From positions 868,001-932,000 of the forward strand of contig NC_015635.1 of assembly GCF_000270245.1 (NCBI RefSeq): a stretch of DNA of 64,000 nucleotides, given 5' to 3'. The DNA is from Microlunatus phosphovorus NM-1. GTDB lineage: Bacteria > Actinomycetota > Actinomycetes > Propionibacteriales > Propionibacteriaceae. This document shows positions 1-8,043 of the stretch, in pieces; position 1 is the first letter of the stretch, and every line of letters starts with the position of its first letter. The translations under genes were made by a program, and so were the position numbers. Under the pieces are notes generated by a model. The model did not search any database. It saw nothing but the letters and a program-made list of their open reading frames with translations, and was not told the origin of the DNA.

Positions 1-455
1 ACGTCGGTGGACAGGATGCCGCCGAGACTCTGAGCATCGTGGGAGGGCAGTGCGGTGAACGCCAGCCCATGCTGCAGCATGATCGCTACCGCGTCGCGTA
101 CCCGGGTGCCGGCGCGGAAGGTCAACTGCTGGTTGTCGATGTCGATCCGGAGCACGCCCGAGTAGTTGTCCAGTGACACCAAGGTGTCGTCGGTGACGAT
201 GCCGTCATTGAACGAGTGACCCGAGCCGACCACCCGGAGTCGGCCGGGCCGTTTGATCAGCTCGACAATCTGCGCGCGGGTTGTCGGCAGGGCGTACTTC
301 CGGGGCACGTTGGCGAACCGCAGCGCCCAGTTCCGGAACGTCCCGCCCTGCATGCGGCCTTCCAGCAGGACGTAGCGGCCGTTGGTGGCGGCGTACGCAG
401 CGACGTTCGCGGTCGTGGCGAAGCCGCCCTTGAGATAGCTCGACAACTTCGACAT
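1..455 (-). CDS. FAD-binding oxidoreductase, aldonolactone-oxidase type (N-terminal part, cut by window edge)
   Basis: The first 151 residues of a vanillyl-alcohol/aldonolactone oxidase-type flavoenzyme are visible; the rest lies beyond base 1. Residues 40-70 carry the segment seen before the FAD domain of gulono- and arabinono-lactone oxidases (FRNWALRFANV), followed by VVGSGHSFND at about 75-84. The histidine of GxGHS is the usual covalent FAD attachment site in this family. LPSHDAQSLGG near 137-146 matches the second conserved block of the PCMH-type FAD domain. The ATG at 455 is preceded by a weak purine-rich stretch, and about 40 residues precede the domain, so a later start is possible. 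Substrate (sugar lactone or alditol) cannot be fixed from the N-terminus. Confidence 0.8.
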   Translation of the reverse strand, partial: MSKLSSYLKGGFATTANVAAYAATNGRYVLLEGRMQGGTFRNWALRFANVPRKYALPTTRAQIVELIKRPGRLRVVGSGHSFNDGIVTDDTLVSLDNYSGVLRIDIDNQQLTFRAGTRVRDAVAIMLQHGLAFTALPSHDAQSLGGILSTD

Positions 456-560
456 CGTGGTCCGCCTCTGGTGCTGGTCACATCCGATCGTTGAAGAGAA
501 GATTCATGAACGACGCCCGGTGATACAGCGGTGTGAGGCGGAGACTGACCGCGGTGGTCT

Positions 561-746
561 TCAGGTGGACTCGGCAGGCCTACCGGCGTCGGCGTCCAGG
601 AATGACTCGACGGCGGCAGCGTTGACTCCGAGGCCGGCGAGGACCCCGGTTCCGTTGTCATTCTCGAGCAGGGCAAGCATCAGGTGCTCGCTGCCGACCA
701 GGTCGGCGTTGCGGCGCTGACCGACCGCAAAGGCGGCTCGTTGGCC
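561..746 (-). pseudogene. Clp N-terminal-domain fragment
   Basis: The minus strand reads about 60 residues ending at a stop at 561. They resemble the second half of a Clp R/N repeat: RRNADLVGSEHLMLALLEND followed by GVLAGLGVNAAAVESFLDA, matching the (Y/V)GTEHLLLAL and LGV-D/N-V pattern of ClpA/ClpC N-domains. Codon third positions are GC-rich over this stretch only. Further upstream the same frame stays open but becomes Arg/His/Pro-rich, with no start codon close to the domain. I read it as a truncated remnant; a frameshift joining it to an upstream N-terminus is the alternative. No AAA+ ATPase part is present. Confidence 0.4.
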
Positions 747-761
747 AACCGGTGGGACCGG

Positions 762-956
762 GTGCGCGTGGCGCGCTGGGCCTATCTCCTCGCCGCGCTC
801 GCGATCGCGATCGGTGTGCGCTGGCTGACGCGACCTCTCTGCAGGGCCGCGCGGGCTCCACTCGCCGTGCTGCCGGTCCTCAGCCGGCTGATGTTCCGTA
901 CGCTCCGTGAACCGGCGGTGATTGTCCCGACGGCCGCCCAGCTCAACCCTCGCTGA
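762..956 (+). CDS. Possible small membrane protein
   Basis: An open frame of about 64 codons from GTG at 762 (or GTG 768) has good GC third-position bias. It encodes one hydrophobic stretch (WAYLLAALAIAIG, residues 6-18) followed by an Arg-rich tail with a second, weaker hydrophobic run (APLAVLPVLSRLMF). It would be convergent with the aldehyde dehydrogenase gene and share the inverted repeat at 963-1018 as terminator. No family is recognised. The opposite strand just upstream holds the Clp fragment, so this could also be noise beside a decaying gene. Confidence 0.25.
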   Translation: MRVARWAYLLAALAIAIGVRWLTRPLCRAARAPLAVLPVLSRLMFRTLREPAVIVPTAAQLNPR

Positions 957-962
957 CTCATC

Positions 963-1018
963 CACTGGTGCGCTGTTGCTGCTTCGATCGACGGTGAAGC
1001 AACCATGACGCACCAGTG
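963..1018. terminator. Inverted repeat, probable bidirectional terminator
   Basis: CACTGGTGCG at 963-972 pairs perfectly with CGCACCAGTG at 1009-1018. An inner imperfect stem (GTTGCT/GCTTC against GAAGCAAC) extends it. It lies 10 bases past the stop of the minus-strand aldehyde dehydrogenase. No T-run follows, as is usual in high-GC actinobacteria. Confidence 0.5.
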
Positions 1019-1027
1019 AGTACCCAC

Positions 1028-2494
1028 TCACTCGGGCAGGGTGAGTTGCCCGTCGACCCGCCTGGGGATGGAGGTCTGCGGGGCATCGGTGAGCTCGTCG
1101 GGTAGCAGCCCTTGCGGGAATCCCTGGTAGGCGACCGGTCGCAGGAAGCGGGTGATCGCCGCCGTACCAACCGAGGTCGTGCCGGCGGCGGTGGTGGCAG
1201 GGTACGGGCCACCGTGCTGCTGGGCGTACGTGACCGACACTCCGGTCGGCCACTGGTTCCAGAGCAATCGGCCGGCGCGCCGGGCGAGCAGACGGACGAG
1301 TTCCGGCAGGACGGCTTCGTCGCCCTCGCCGACGATGGTCGCGGTGAGCTGGCCGTCGATGGTGCGAGCCACCTCGAGCAGCTGGCTCTCATCTGCATAG
1401 GTCACGATCAAAGCCGTCGGGCCGAAGCACTCCGCGAACAACCCGTCCAGGTCGGCCAGCAACGCGTCGATGTTGGTCTGCAGGATCGTCGGTGACGGTG
1501 GGTCGGCCAAAGCGGCGTCGTCTCGAGCGAGCACGGTGATGTCGGGATGGGACAGGCGCTCGTCGAGCACGCTGACGTACCCGGTCTGGATCCGCTGGTT
1601 GAGCAGCGGCGCAGCTGCCGGCTTGGCCAGCCTCTGCAGCACTGTCGGGATCGACGATCCCTCGGGCACGAACAGCACGCCCGGCTTGGTGCAGAACTGC
1701 CCGGCCCCCATCGTCATCGAGCCCAGGAACTGCTCCGCGATCGCCTCCGCGCGGGCCGCATCGGCGTTCTCGGTGACGAACACGGGGTTCGTGCTGCCCA
1801 GCTCGCCATAGAACGGGATCGGTTCCGGCCGTGAGCTGGCCAGGTCGAACAGCGCCCGCCCGCCGGGGATGGATCCGGTGAACGATCCAGCCTTGACCCG
1901 TGGGTCGAGCAGCGCGGTTCGTCCCGACTCGGTGCCGAAGATGACCGCGAACAGCCCGTCCGGAGCGCCGACAGCTTCGAGTGCCTCGACGACGAGCTCA
2001 CCGGTGCGCTGCGACAGCTGTGGGTGCCCGGAGTGCGCCTTCAGCACCACCGAGCAGCCGGCGGCGAGAGCGGCCGCCGTGTCACCACCGGCCACGCTGA
2101 ACGCGAACGGGAAGTTGCTTGCTGCGAAGACGACCACCGGCCCGAGCGGCTCGAGCTGGCGGCGGAGATCGGGTCGAGGTGCACCCATCGGCCAGTCGGG
2201 GTCGGCATGGTCGATCCGTGCGTCCAGATAGCTGCCTTCGGTAAGCACCTCGCCGAAGATGCGGAGCTGGAAGGTGGTCCGTTTCAGCTCCCCGCGGAGT
2301 CGGCCCTCGGGCAGATGGGTCTCGACCTGTGCGAGGGTGACCAGCTCGTCCGCCGCGGCATCGAGCCGGTCCGCGACCGCGTTCAGGGCGCTGGCACGGT
2401 CGGCCCGGGTGGCCTGCGCCCAGCTGGCGTACGCCGTTGCGGCGCCGGCCAGGATCGTCTCCAACGCGGATGCGGTGGTGGCTGTCGGGGTCAT
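1028..2494 (-). CDS. Aldehyde dehydrogenase, 2-oxoglutarate semialdehyde dehydrogenase type
   Basis: This 488-residue protein of the NAD(P)-dependent aldehyde dehydrogenase superfamily most resembles the 2-oxoglutarate (alpha-ketoglutaric) semialdehyde dehydrogenases of the oxidative pentose and hexarate pathways. Visible landmarks are FAASNFPFAFSVAGGDT (about 133-149, cofactor entrance), the catalytic-glutamate region PFYGELGSTNPVF (about 247-259) and the catalytic cysteine in MGAGQFCTKPGV (Cys about 290). The ATG at 2494 is 34 bases after the stop of the upstream FAH-family gene, so the two are probably one transcript. That neighbour would make 2-oxoglutarate semialdehyde from a 2-keto-3-deoxypentonate, and this enzyme would oxidise it to 2-oxoglutarate. 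The exact substrate is inference from the pairing. Confidence 0.85.
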   Translation of the reverse strand: MTPTATTASALETILAGAATAYASWAQATRADRASALNAVADRLDAAADELVTLAQVETHLPEGRLRGELKRTTFQLRIFGEVLTEGSYLDARIDHADPDWPMGAPRPDLRRQLEPLGPVVVFAASNFPFAFSVAGGDTAAALAAGCSVVLKAHSGHPQLSQRTGELVVEALEAVGAPDGLFAVIFGTESGRTALLDPRVKAGSFTGSIPGGRALFDLASSRPEPIPFYGELGSTNPVFVTENADAARAEAIAEQFLGSMTMGAGQFCTKPGVLFVPEGSSIPTVLQRLAKPAAAPLLNQRIQTGYVSVLDERLSHPDITVLARDDAALADPPSPTILQTNIDALLADLDGLFAECFGPTALIVTYADESQLLEVARTIDGQLTATIVGEGDEAVLPELVRLLARRAGRLLWNQWPTGVSVTYAQQHGGPYPATTAAGTTSVGTAAITRFLRPVAYQGFPQGLLPDELTDAPQTSIPRRVDGQLTLPE

Positions 2495-2528
2495 GAGTGT
2501 GCGGGCTCCTGGTCGTGGTTCGACGATG

Positions 2529-3692
2529 TCAGCGGGGACGGGTGGCGGTCAGATGTCGGAACAGCTCGGCGATGCCGAAGGTCCAGGGCGGAAGCTCTTC
2601 GGCGACGCCGACGGTGTTGACGAGGGTACCGAGGTGGGTGCTGCGGATCTGCACCACATCGCCAGTCTTGTGGGTGAAGCCCTGACCCGGCACGTCGCGG
2701 TCGGTCGTCGGGGCGAACAAGGTTCCGGTGTAGAGGGCGAACCCGTCCGGGTACTGGTGATGGTCGCCGACGGTGGCGGAGACCAGTTCCTCGAATGGGC
2801 GGCTGATCCGCGACAGGCTGTTGCGGCCCGTCATGGTGAACCCGTCCTCGCCGGTCACCTGGAGCAGGATCTCCTCTTTCCGAAGGGCGTCGAGGGTGAA
2901 GTCGCCGTCGAAGAGCCGGATGAACGGACCCAGCGCGCTGGAGGAGTTGTTGTCCTTCGCCTTGCCCAGCAGCAGCGCTGAGCGTCCCTCGACGTCGCGG
3001 AGGTTGACGTCGTTGCCGAGCGTCGCCCCGACGATCTGCCCGCGGGAGTTCACGATGAGCACGAGTTCCGGCTCCGGGTTGTTCCAGGTCGAGGCGCGTG
3101 GGATCCCGATCTGCGACCCGAGCCCCACGGATGCCAGCACTGGTGCCTTGGTGAAGACCTCCGGGTCCGGCCCGATGCCTACCTCGAGATATTGCGACCA
3201 CAGCCCTTGCTCCTGCAGCACCGCCTTGACCCGCATCGCTTCCGGCGAACCGGGGCGGATCTCGGAGATGCTGCTGCCGAGTGCGTCGGTGATCAGCGCG
3301 CGAGCCTGTGCCGCACGCGCCGGGTCGCCGCCGATCCGTTCCTCGATCACGCGCTCGATCATGCTGTCCACGAAGGTGACACCGCAGGCCTTGATCACCT
3401 GCAGGTCGACCGGTGCAAGCAGACGGGGACGGGAGGTGTCCTGCTGGAGCGAGGCCTCGATGACCTCGTCGGTTCGCCAGGACGGCGAGCCAGTGGTCGT
3501 CCGCTGAACGATCTCCAGATGGTCAGGTCGCTCCAGCAGCTCGGAGACCGTCCCGACCACCCCGGCCAGGTCATAGACCGCGTTGCCGTGGGCAACGATC
3601 ACCCGGGGACCTCCGAGCTCTGGGTCCCAGAGACGACCGATCAGCAGGGCGTTGGCGGCATCGTCGGGCAGCAGCGATCCTGTGTCGGTCAT
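2529..3692 (-). CDS. Fumarylacetoacetate-hydrolase-fold protein, likely 2-keto-3-deoxypentonate dehydratase
   Basis: A 387-residue FAH-superfamily protein. The fold's metal-binding pattern is seen as NNPEPELVLIVNS, then GATLGNDVNLRDVEG and KAKDNNSSSALGP (roughly 195-250). The length, about twice a minimal FAH domain, and the partner gene match the XylX/AraD-type 2-keto-3-deoxy-D-xylonate or -L-arabinonate dehydratases. ATG at 3692 is chosen because AAGGAA precedes it at good spacing; the frame continues upstream without a better start. It is the first gene of a two-gene unit with the semialdehyde dehydrogenase. True fumarylacetoacetate hydrolases sit with homogentisate genes, none of which are here. 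Family is certain; substrate is inferred. Confidence 0.8.
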   Translation of the reverse strand: MTDTGSLLPDDAANALLIGRLWDPELGGPRVIVAHGNAVYDLAGVVGTVSELLERPDHLEIVQRTTTGSPSWRTDEVIEASLQQDTSRPRLLAPVDLQVIKACGVTFVDSMIERVIEERIGGDPARAAQARALITDALGSSISEIRPGSPEAMRVKAVLQEQGLWSQYLEVGIGPDPEVFTKAPVLASVGLGSQIGIPRASTWNNPEPELVLIVNSRGQIVGATLGNDVNLRDVEGRSALLLGKAKDNNSSSALGPFIRLFDGDFTLDALRKEEILLQVTGEDGFTMTGRNSLSRISRPFEELVSATVGDHHQYPDGFALYTGTLFAPTTDRDVPGQGFTHKTGDVVQIRSTHLGTLVNTVGVAEELPPWTFGIAELFRHLTATRPR

Positions 3693-3832
3693 TGGTTCCT
3701 TCCGTCCTGCGGGCTTTGGTCCTGCGGGTCCTGCGGGCTGTGGTGGCGGTCCTACCTCAGGTACGTCTGATTGCCGATCGTCTTGGGCCCACGGGCGCAA
3801 GACGGACGGCCGAAAGCTCGTCGACACCCCAA

Positions 3833-4555
3833 CTAGCGACGACCGCGGTGCAGGGCGACGATGCCGGTGGAGAGGTTTTTCCATTCGACCTGCTGCCAGC
3901 CGGCTTCCTCCATCAGCGCAGCCAGACCCGGCTGATCGGGCCAGTTGAGGATCGACTCAGCCAGGTATTCATAGGCCACCGGGTTGGATGACACGATCCG
4001 GGCCATGGTCGGGAGGGCCTTGACCAGGTAGTTGAGATAGATGACCCGGAAGGGGGTCCAGGTCGGGGTCGAGAACTCACACACCACCAGCCGACCACCG
4101 GGCTTGGTCACCCGGCGGAGCTCGGTCAGCGCGGCCACGGTGTCGGAGACATTGCGTAGGCCGAAGGAGATGGTCACCGCGTCGAAGCTGGCGTCGGCAT
4201 ACGGCAGCTGCAGCCCGTCACCGGCGACGAAGGACAGCCACGGGCTGCGCCGCTTGCCGACGGTCAGCATGCCCAGCGAGATGTCGGTGGGTACGACGAA
4301 GGCTCCGGCGGCGGCGAACGGCTCACTGGAGGTACCGGTCCCGGCGGCCAGATCCAGCACCCGATCACCGGGCTGCGGGTCGACCGCCTCGAGCACCAAC
4401 TTGCGCCAGGCCCGGTCCTGACCGAGGGACAGCACATCGTTGGCGAGGTCGTAGCGTTCGGCGACCCGGTCGAACATCGCCGCCACCTCGGACCGGCCCT
4501 TCTCCAGGCTCGCACGGGTGCCGAGAATCTCTTTATCAACCTGACTTTTTGTCAT
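3833..4555 (-). CDS. menG: Demethylmenaquinone methyltransferase
   Basis: A SAM-dependent methyltransferase of the UbiE/MenG family (240 residues) that performs the last ring methylation of menaquinone. Motif I is [14 protein letters not shown] (about 62-75). The family signature [18 protein letters not shown] is near 33-50, and FGLRNVSD near 132-139 is typical of UbiE/MenG. The ATG at 4555 is chosen; an in-frame GTG at 4576 would add seven residues but sits in a 7-bp hairpin (4574-4592) that probably terminates the upstream minus-strand gene. menF, menJ, nuo and a polyprenyl diphosphate synthase lie within 25 kb, so the region gathers menaquinone and respiratory functions. Confidence 0.95.
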   Translation of the reverse strand: MTKSQVDKEILGTRASLEKGRSEVAAMFDRVAERYDLANDVLSLGQDRAWRKLVLEAVDPQPGDRVLDLAAGTGTSSEPFAAAGAFVVPTDISLGMLTVGKRRSPWLSFVAGDGLQLPYADASFDAVTISFGLRNVSDTVAALTELRRVTKPGGRLVVCEFSTPTWTPFRVIYLNYLVKALPTMARIVSSNPVAYEYLAESILNWPDQPGLAALMEEAGWQQVEWKNLSTGIVALHRGRR

Positions 4556-4614
4556 GACAGCCACCGAGTCTGGCACGAGTTGCCGACTCGTGGATGTGGA
4601 GGAGCTGACTTGGG

Positions 4615-5436
4615 CTACCTCGTAGCTTCCACATCCAGCCAGGTTCGGCCATCAGGAGACAGCCGATGCGTGCGTTCGACCTGGTCGCCGGCGAGAGTGA
4701 ATGACTTGGCGCCCGGAGGTCTGATCGTGAGAACGTCACGCTCCGTGCCCGAATACCAAGGGATCTCGAGGTGCCACGACACGTCATACTTTGCGGCGGC
4801 CACCCTCAGGATCAGCGTCTCAGACTCGGCGTCGGACACCACCAGCGGGAAGGACATCGCGGGGAACTCGCGGATGCCGTCGCTCCCCGGAGTGGGCACC
4901 GCTTCTGGTGTCTTGCTGTCGAGGTCGATCTGGAAGGAGCGGGGCTCATAGCCGCCGCCGCACCCCATCATCAGGTAGTAGTGGTCCCTGGCGCTGGCCG
5001 GTGCGGCGGAGTCGATGACAACGCGAAGCTCGTCGAGGACTACTGCTTGGGCGGATCTGCCTTGGATACGGACTTCCAACTCGGTGCTGACGACAGCTAT
5101 GAGTCCCGCCCGTCGGATCCACAGGTCCACCTCGCCGGGGCTCAGCTGATCGTTCGCGGCCGCGGGGGTCGGCACCCCTCCTCGCCCGGTGAGCCGGCCA
5201 TATCCCTGGCAAGAAAGTGCTGGTCCGGGAAACGGTTCCACTGTGGCGTTCAGCAGCGCACTGGCCGGGGAGATCGCGTTACGCACTCGATGCCATCCGC
5301 CGACGGCCATACTGATGACGATCGCGGCGATGATGGTCGCTGCTACTCCGGACAGAAACGGGTGCTCGATGACAAGCTTCACCTTGTTGGCGCGCTCGAC
5401 CGGCGAGGATCCGTTGGAGTTGGGTGGGCGCGTCAT
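4615..5436 (-). CDS. Hypothetical membrane-anchored protein
   Basis: A 273-residue protein with a short polar N-terminus, one transmembrane helix at about residues 27-47 ([21 protein letters not shown]) and a large presumably extracytoplasmic domain. It has no signal-peptidase site, so it should remain anchored. A CGGGY stretch lies in the middle; the C-terminal half is beta-rich in appearance ([16 protein letters not shown]). I do not recognise a family. ATG 5436 has AGAGG upstream. It is transcribed away from the ABC gene starting at 5557 and toward menG; a small hairpin separates it from menG. Codon usage is like its neighbours. Confidence 0.65.
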   Translation of the reverse strand: MTRPPNSNGSSPVERANKVKLVIEHPFLSGVAATIIAAIVISMAVGGWHRVRNAISPASALLNATVEPFPGPALSCQGYGRLTGRGGVPTPAAANDQLSPGEVDLWIRRAGLIAVVSTELEVRIQGRSAQAVVLDELRVVIDSAAPASARDHYYLMMGCGGGYEPRSFQIDLDSKTPEAVPTPGSDGIREFPAMSFPLVVSDAESETLILRVAAAKYDVSWHLEIPWYSGTERDVLTIRPPGAKSFTLAGDQVERTHRLSPDGRTWLDVEATR

Positions 5437-5556
5437 GAGGGCCTCTTTCGTCCGAGGTATGAATTCTGTCTCGTACGAGGGTCATCAAACAGGCGCCAGT
5501 GTCCGCCACTGGTCGCGTACCGAAGGACACCGCAACGGCGAGGCAGAATCGCAGTC

Positions 5557-6198
5557 ATGGCCAAACGCACCACCGTGCTCAAGGTGTCCGGACTGAAGCG
5601 CGCCTTCGGTCCGCACACCATCTTCGACAAATTCAGTCTCGAGGTACGGGCGGGTGAGGCCATCGCGCTGACCGGGCGCAACGGCGCCGGCAAATCGACC
5701 CTGCTGCGCTGCCTGGTCGGCGCGGATCGGCCCGACGACGGCACCATCGAGGTGCTCGGCACCCCGATGTCGGAGACCTCGCCGGAGATCCGTCGCAATG
5801 TCGCTACCGTCATCGACGACCTCGATTTCTTCCCCGACCTGAGCGTGGTCGAGCATCTCGACCTGTTGGCACGGGCGCACGGCTACGAGAATCCGGATCC
5901 GATGGTGGACGAGGTGCTGGACGAGGTGCAGTTGGTCCCGCAGGCGGGGCAACTGCCGGGCACCCTGTCCTCGGGCCAGCGTCGCCGGCTTGCGCTGGCC
6001 ACCGCGTTCGTCCGGCCGCGCAAGCTGTTGATCATGGACGAGCCGGAGCAGCGGCTCGACACCGAAGGCGTGGCCTGGCTGTCCAAGCGGCTCCAGGCCG
6101 AGCGCAAGAGCGGGCTCGCGATCGTCTTCGCCAGCCACGAGCCGTCGCTGGTCGAGTCGGTGGCCACACGTGTCGTCCGGCTCGGCGCGCCGGCATGA
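5557..6198 (+). CDS. ABC transporter ATP-binding protein
   Basis: A 213-residue ABC ATPase. Walker A is GRNGAGKST (about 38-46), the signature is LSSGQRRRLALA (about 136-147), Walker B LLIMDEPEQRLD (about 157-168) and the switch histidine is in FASHE. The D-loop and the residues after Walker B (EPEQRLD) deviate slightly from the usual EPTxGLD. The stop overlaps the ATG of the following membrane protein (ATGA, 6195-6198), so the two are translationally coupled and probably form one transporter. The substrate is unknown; Gram-positive two-component exporters of this layout handle anything from lantibiotics to lipids. Confidence 0.9.
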   Translation: MAKRTTVLKVSGLKRAFGPHTIFDKFSLEVRAGEAIALTGRNGAGKSTLLRCLVGADRPDDGTIEVLGTPMSETSPEIRRNVATVIDDLDFFPDLSVVEHLDLLARAHGYENPDPMVDEVLDEVQLVPQAGQLPGTLSSGQRRRLALATAFVRPRKLLIMDEPEQRLDTEGVAWLSKRLQAERKSGLAIVFASHEPSLVESVATRVVRLGAPA

Positions 6199-7880
6199 GC
6201 ACGTACGAGGGCACCGGCGACGCCGAGTTCGAGTCGTATCCAGCTCACCACGACGCCGGGTTCGAGGGTGACGAGGAGCCCGCCCACCTGGTGGTGCCGC
6301 CGGCCGCCGAACTGAAGGGGATGGTCCGGCACTGGCGCAAGGGCCGCGCCACCCGCAACCTCTGGGAGGCGTTCTCCGACGCCTACATCGCCGTGATCGC
6401 CGCGCTGATGATCGGCGGTGCGCTGGTCAATGTGGTCATTCGCGCCCAGCGCGCGGTGTCCGGCTGCACGACCGAGTCCTGCCTCTCCGCCCGGACCGTG
6501 CTGCCCTGGGCAACGCTGGCGTTGTCGATCGCCCTGGCGCTGGCGGTGGCGCGCCTGTTCGGACCGGTGCTGGCCTCGGCCGCCGAAGGCTTCTGGCTGT
6601 TGGACACGCCGGTCAAGCGGTCCCGGCTGCTTGGTCCGCGGCTGGCCGCGGCGCTGGTGGTGGCCCTGGTGCTCGGCGGCCTGATCGGCGCGGCGATCGC
6701 CGCGCTCACCGGCGGCGAGGCGGTGGTCATCGTGGCCTGGTCCGCGGCGACCGCGCTGGCCGCGACCGCCTCGGTGGCCGGTGCGGCCGCTCAGCAAGGC
6801 GCCGAACGCCGTCGTATGACCCAGTTCGTCACCTATCTGTTCGCGGTGCTCGGCGTGGCCGCGCTGGTGGTCGTGATCGGCATCGCGGCCGGCTGGTTCA
6901 GCCTCGGTATCACCGCCGATGTCGATGCGGAGATCGGGTACGCGGTCATTGCCGTCGCGTTGGTGCTGTTGCTGGTCAACGGGGTGCTCGCCGTGCTGCG
7001 TCTGGGCCGGATCCGTCGTACCCGGCTGACCAGCGGTGGCGCCCTGGTCAAGGGGATCTCCGGGGCGTTCTTCGCGCTCGACTTCGGTCTCGCTCGTGAC
7101 ATCGTCGTGGAGCGTCGCGCGGTCGCCGTCGGCTCGGTGAAGCCGAAACGTGGCCACGGGCTGGGACGGCAGGCGCTGGTATGGCGAGAGTGGCAGCGGT
7201 TGCAACGATTCCCGCAACCGTTGTTCATGCTCGCGGTCACCCTCATCGTGCCGTACGCCTGCGATGCCCTGGGACTGGCCACGTTGACCCCGGTGATCGC
7301 CGGACTGGCGCTGTTCGGCGCCGCCGTGCCGCTGCTGGGCGGGCTCCGAGTGCTCACCAGGACCGGTGGACTGCAACGCTGTCTGCCGTTCTCCTTGTCC
7401 CAGTTGAAGATCTCCGCAATCACCGTGCCCGCCATCCTGGTTGCTGTCTGGGCCGCGCTGACCATGCCTGCCTATCTCGGGTTCGGGGACGGGGCGACCA
7501 AGCACCCGATCGACGTGGCGATCGTGATGTCACTCGCGACCGCGGCGGCCGGACTGCTCGGCGCGATCCGCTGGATTCAGGCCAAGGGCCCCGACTTCAG
7601 CGCGCCGATGATCTCGACTCCGTCAGGGGCTTTCCCGCCGGGGCTGATGACCAACGTCTTCCGTGGCTTCGACGTCTGCCTGATCGCCACCGCGCCGATG
7701 CTGCTCGGGTTCTCCCCGTTGTGGTCGCTGGCGATCTGTGCGATCGCCGCCTTGATCCTGCTGAACTCGATGGACGCCGAGTCGATCCGCGCCAAGCAGG
7801 CCGAGCAGCAGCGTGAGCTGGAACGGGCGAAGAAGCAGCGCGAGGCGGCCGCGGCGGTCGATAAGCAGCGCAAGCGCTAG
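6195..7880 (+). CDS. DUF6297 family membrane protein, ABC permease partner
   Basis: A 561-residue polytopic membrane protein with about 12 hydrophobic segments, a 60-residue acidic N-terminal tail and a charged coiled C-terminus (EQQRELERAKKQREAAAAV). The arrangement matches the DUF6297 family of actinobacterial membrane proteins, which are encoded directly after a small ABC ATPase as here. The inferred role is the membrane component of that transporter. The start codon overlaps the ATPase stop by four bases. Nothing nearby identifies the substrate, although menF follows 163 bases later on the same strand. Confidence 0.75.
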   Translation: MSTYEGTGDAEFESYPAHHDAGFEGDEEPAHLVVPPAAELKGMVRHWRKGRATRNLWEAFSDAYIAVIAALMIGGALVNVVIRAQRAVSGCTTESCLSARTVLPWATLALSIALALAVARLFGPVLASAAEGFWLLDTPVKRSRLLGPRLAAALVVALVLGGLIGAAIAALTGGEAVVIVAWSAATALAATASVAGAAAQQGAERRRMTQFVTYLFAVLGVAALVVVIGIAAGWFSLGITADVDAEIGYAVIAVALVLLLVNGVLAVLRLGRIRRTRLTSGGALVKGISGAFFALDFGLARDIVVERRAVAVGSVKPKRGHGLGRQALVWREWQRLQRFPQPLFMLAVTLIVPYACDALGLATLTPVIAGLALFGAAVPLLGGLRVLTRTGGLQRCLPFSLSQLKISAITVPAILVAVWAALTMPAYLGFGDGATKHPIDVAIVMSLATAAAGLLGAIRWIQAKGPDFSAPMISTPSGAFPPGLMTNVFRGFDVCLIATAPMLLGFSPLWSLAICAIAALILLNSMDAESIRAKQAEQQRELERAKKQREAAAAVDKQRKR

Positions 7881-8043
7881 GAGTGCGAACGTCTGAGATG
7901 CCCGCCGGTGTGCTGAGGAGGAGCGGGGAGAGGCGTTCTTCCTCTCCTTGCGACGACGAAGTAGCCGGCTTGTGGGCGTCTCAGTGAGCACGACCATTCA
8001 ACTAGGAGCACGACCTGCTACGCATAGGGATAGGTTGACCGAC

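Noticed and set aside
2529-3692. True fumarylacetoacetate hydrolase of tyrosine degradation
   Set aside because: No homogentisate dioxygenase or maleylacetoacetate isomerase gene nearby; the partner is a 2-oxoglutarate semialdehyde dehydrogenase-type enzyme.
7881-8043. Small RNA or gene between the DUF6297 gene and menF
   Set aside because: No stable hairpin or coding frame with good bias; only alternative menF starts are seen.
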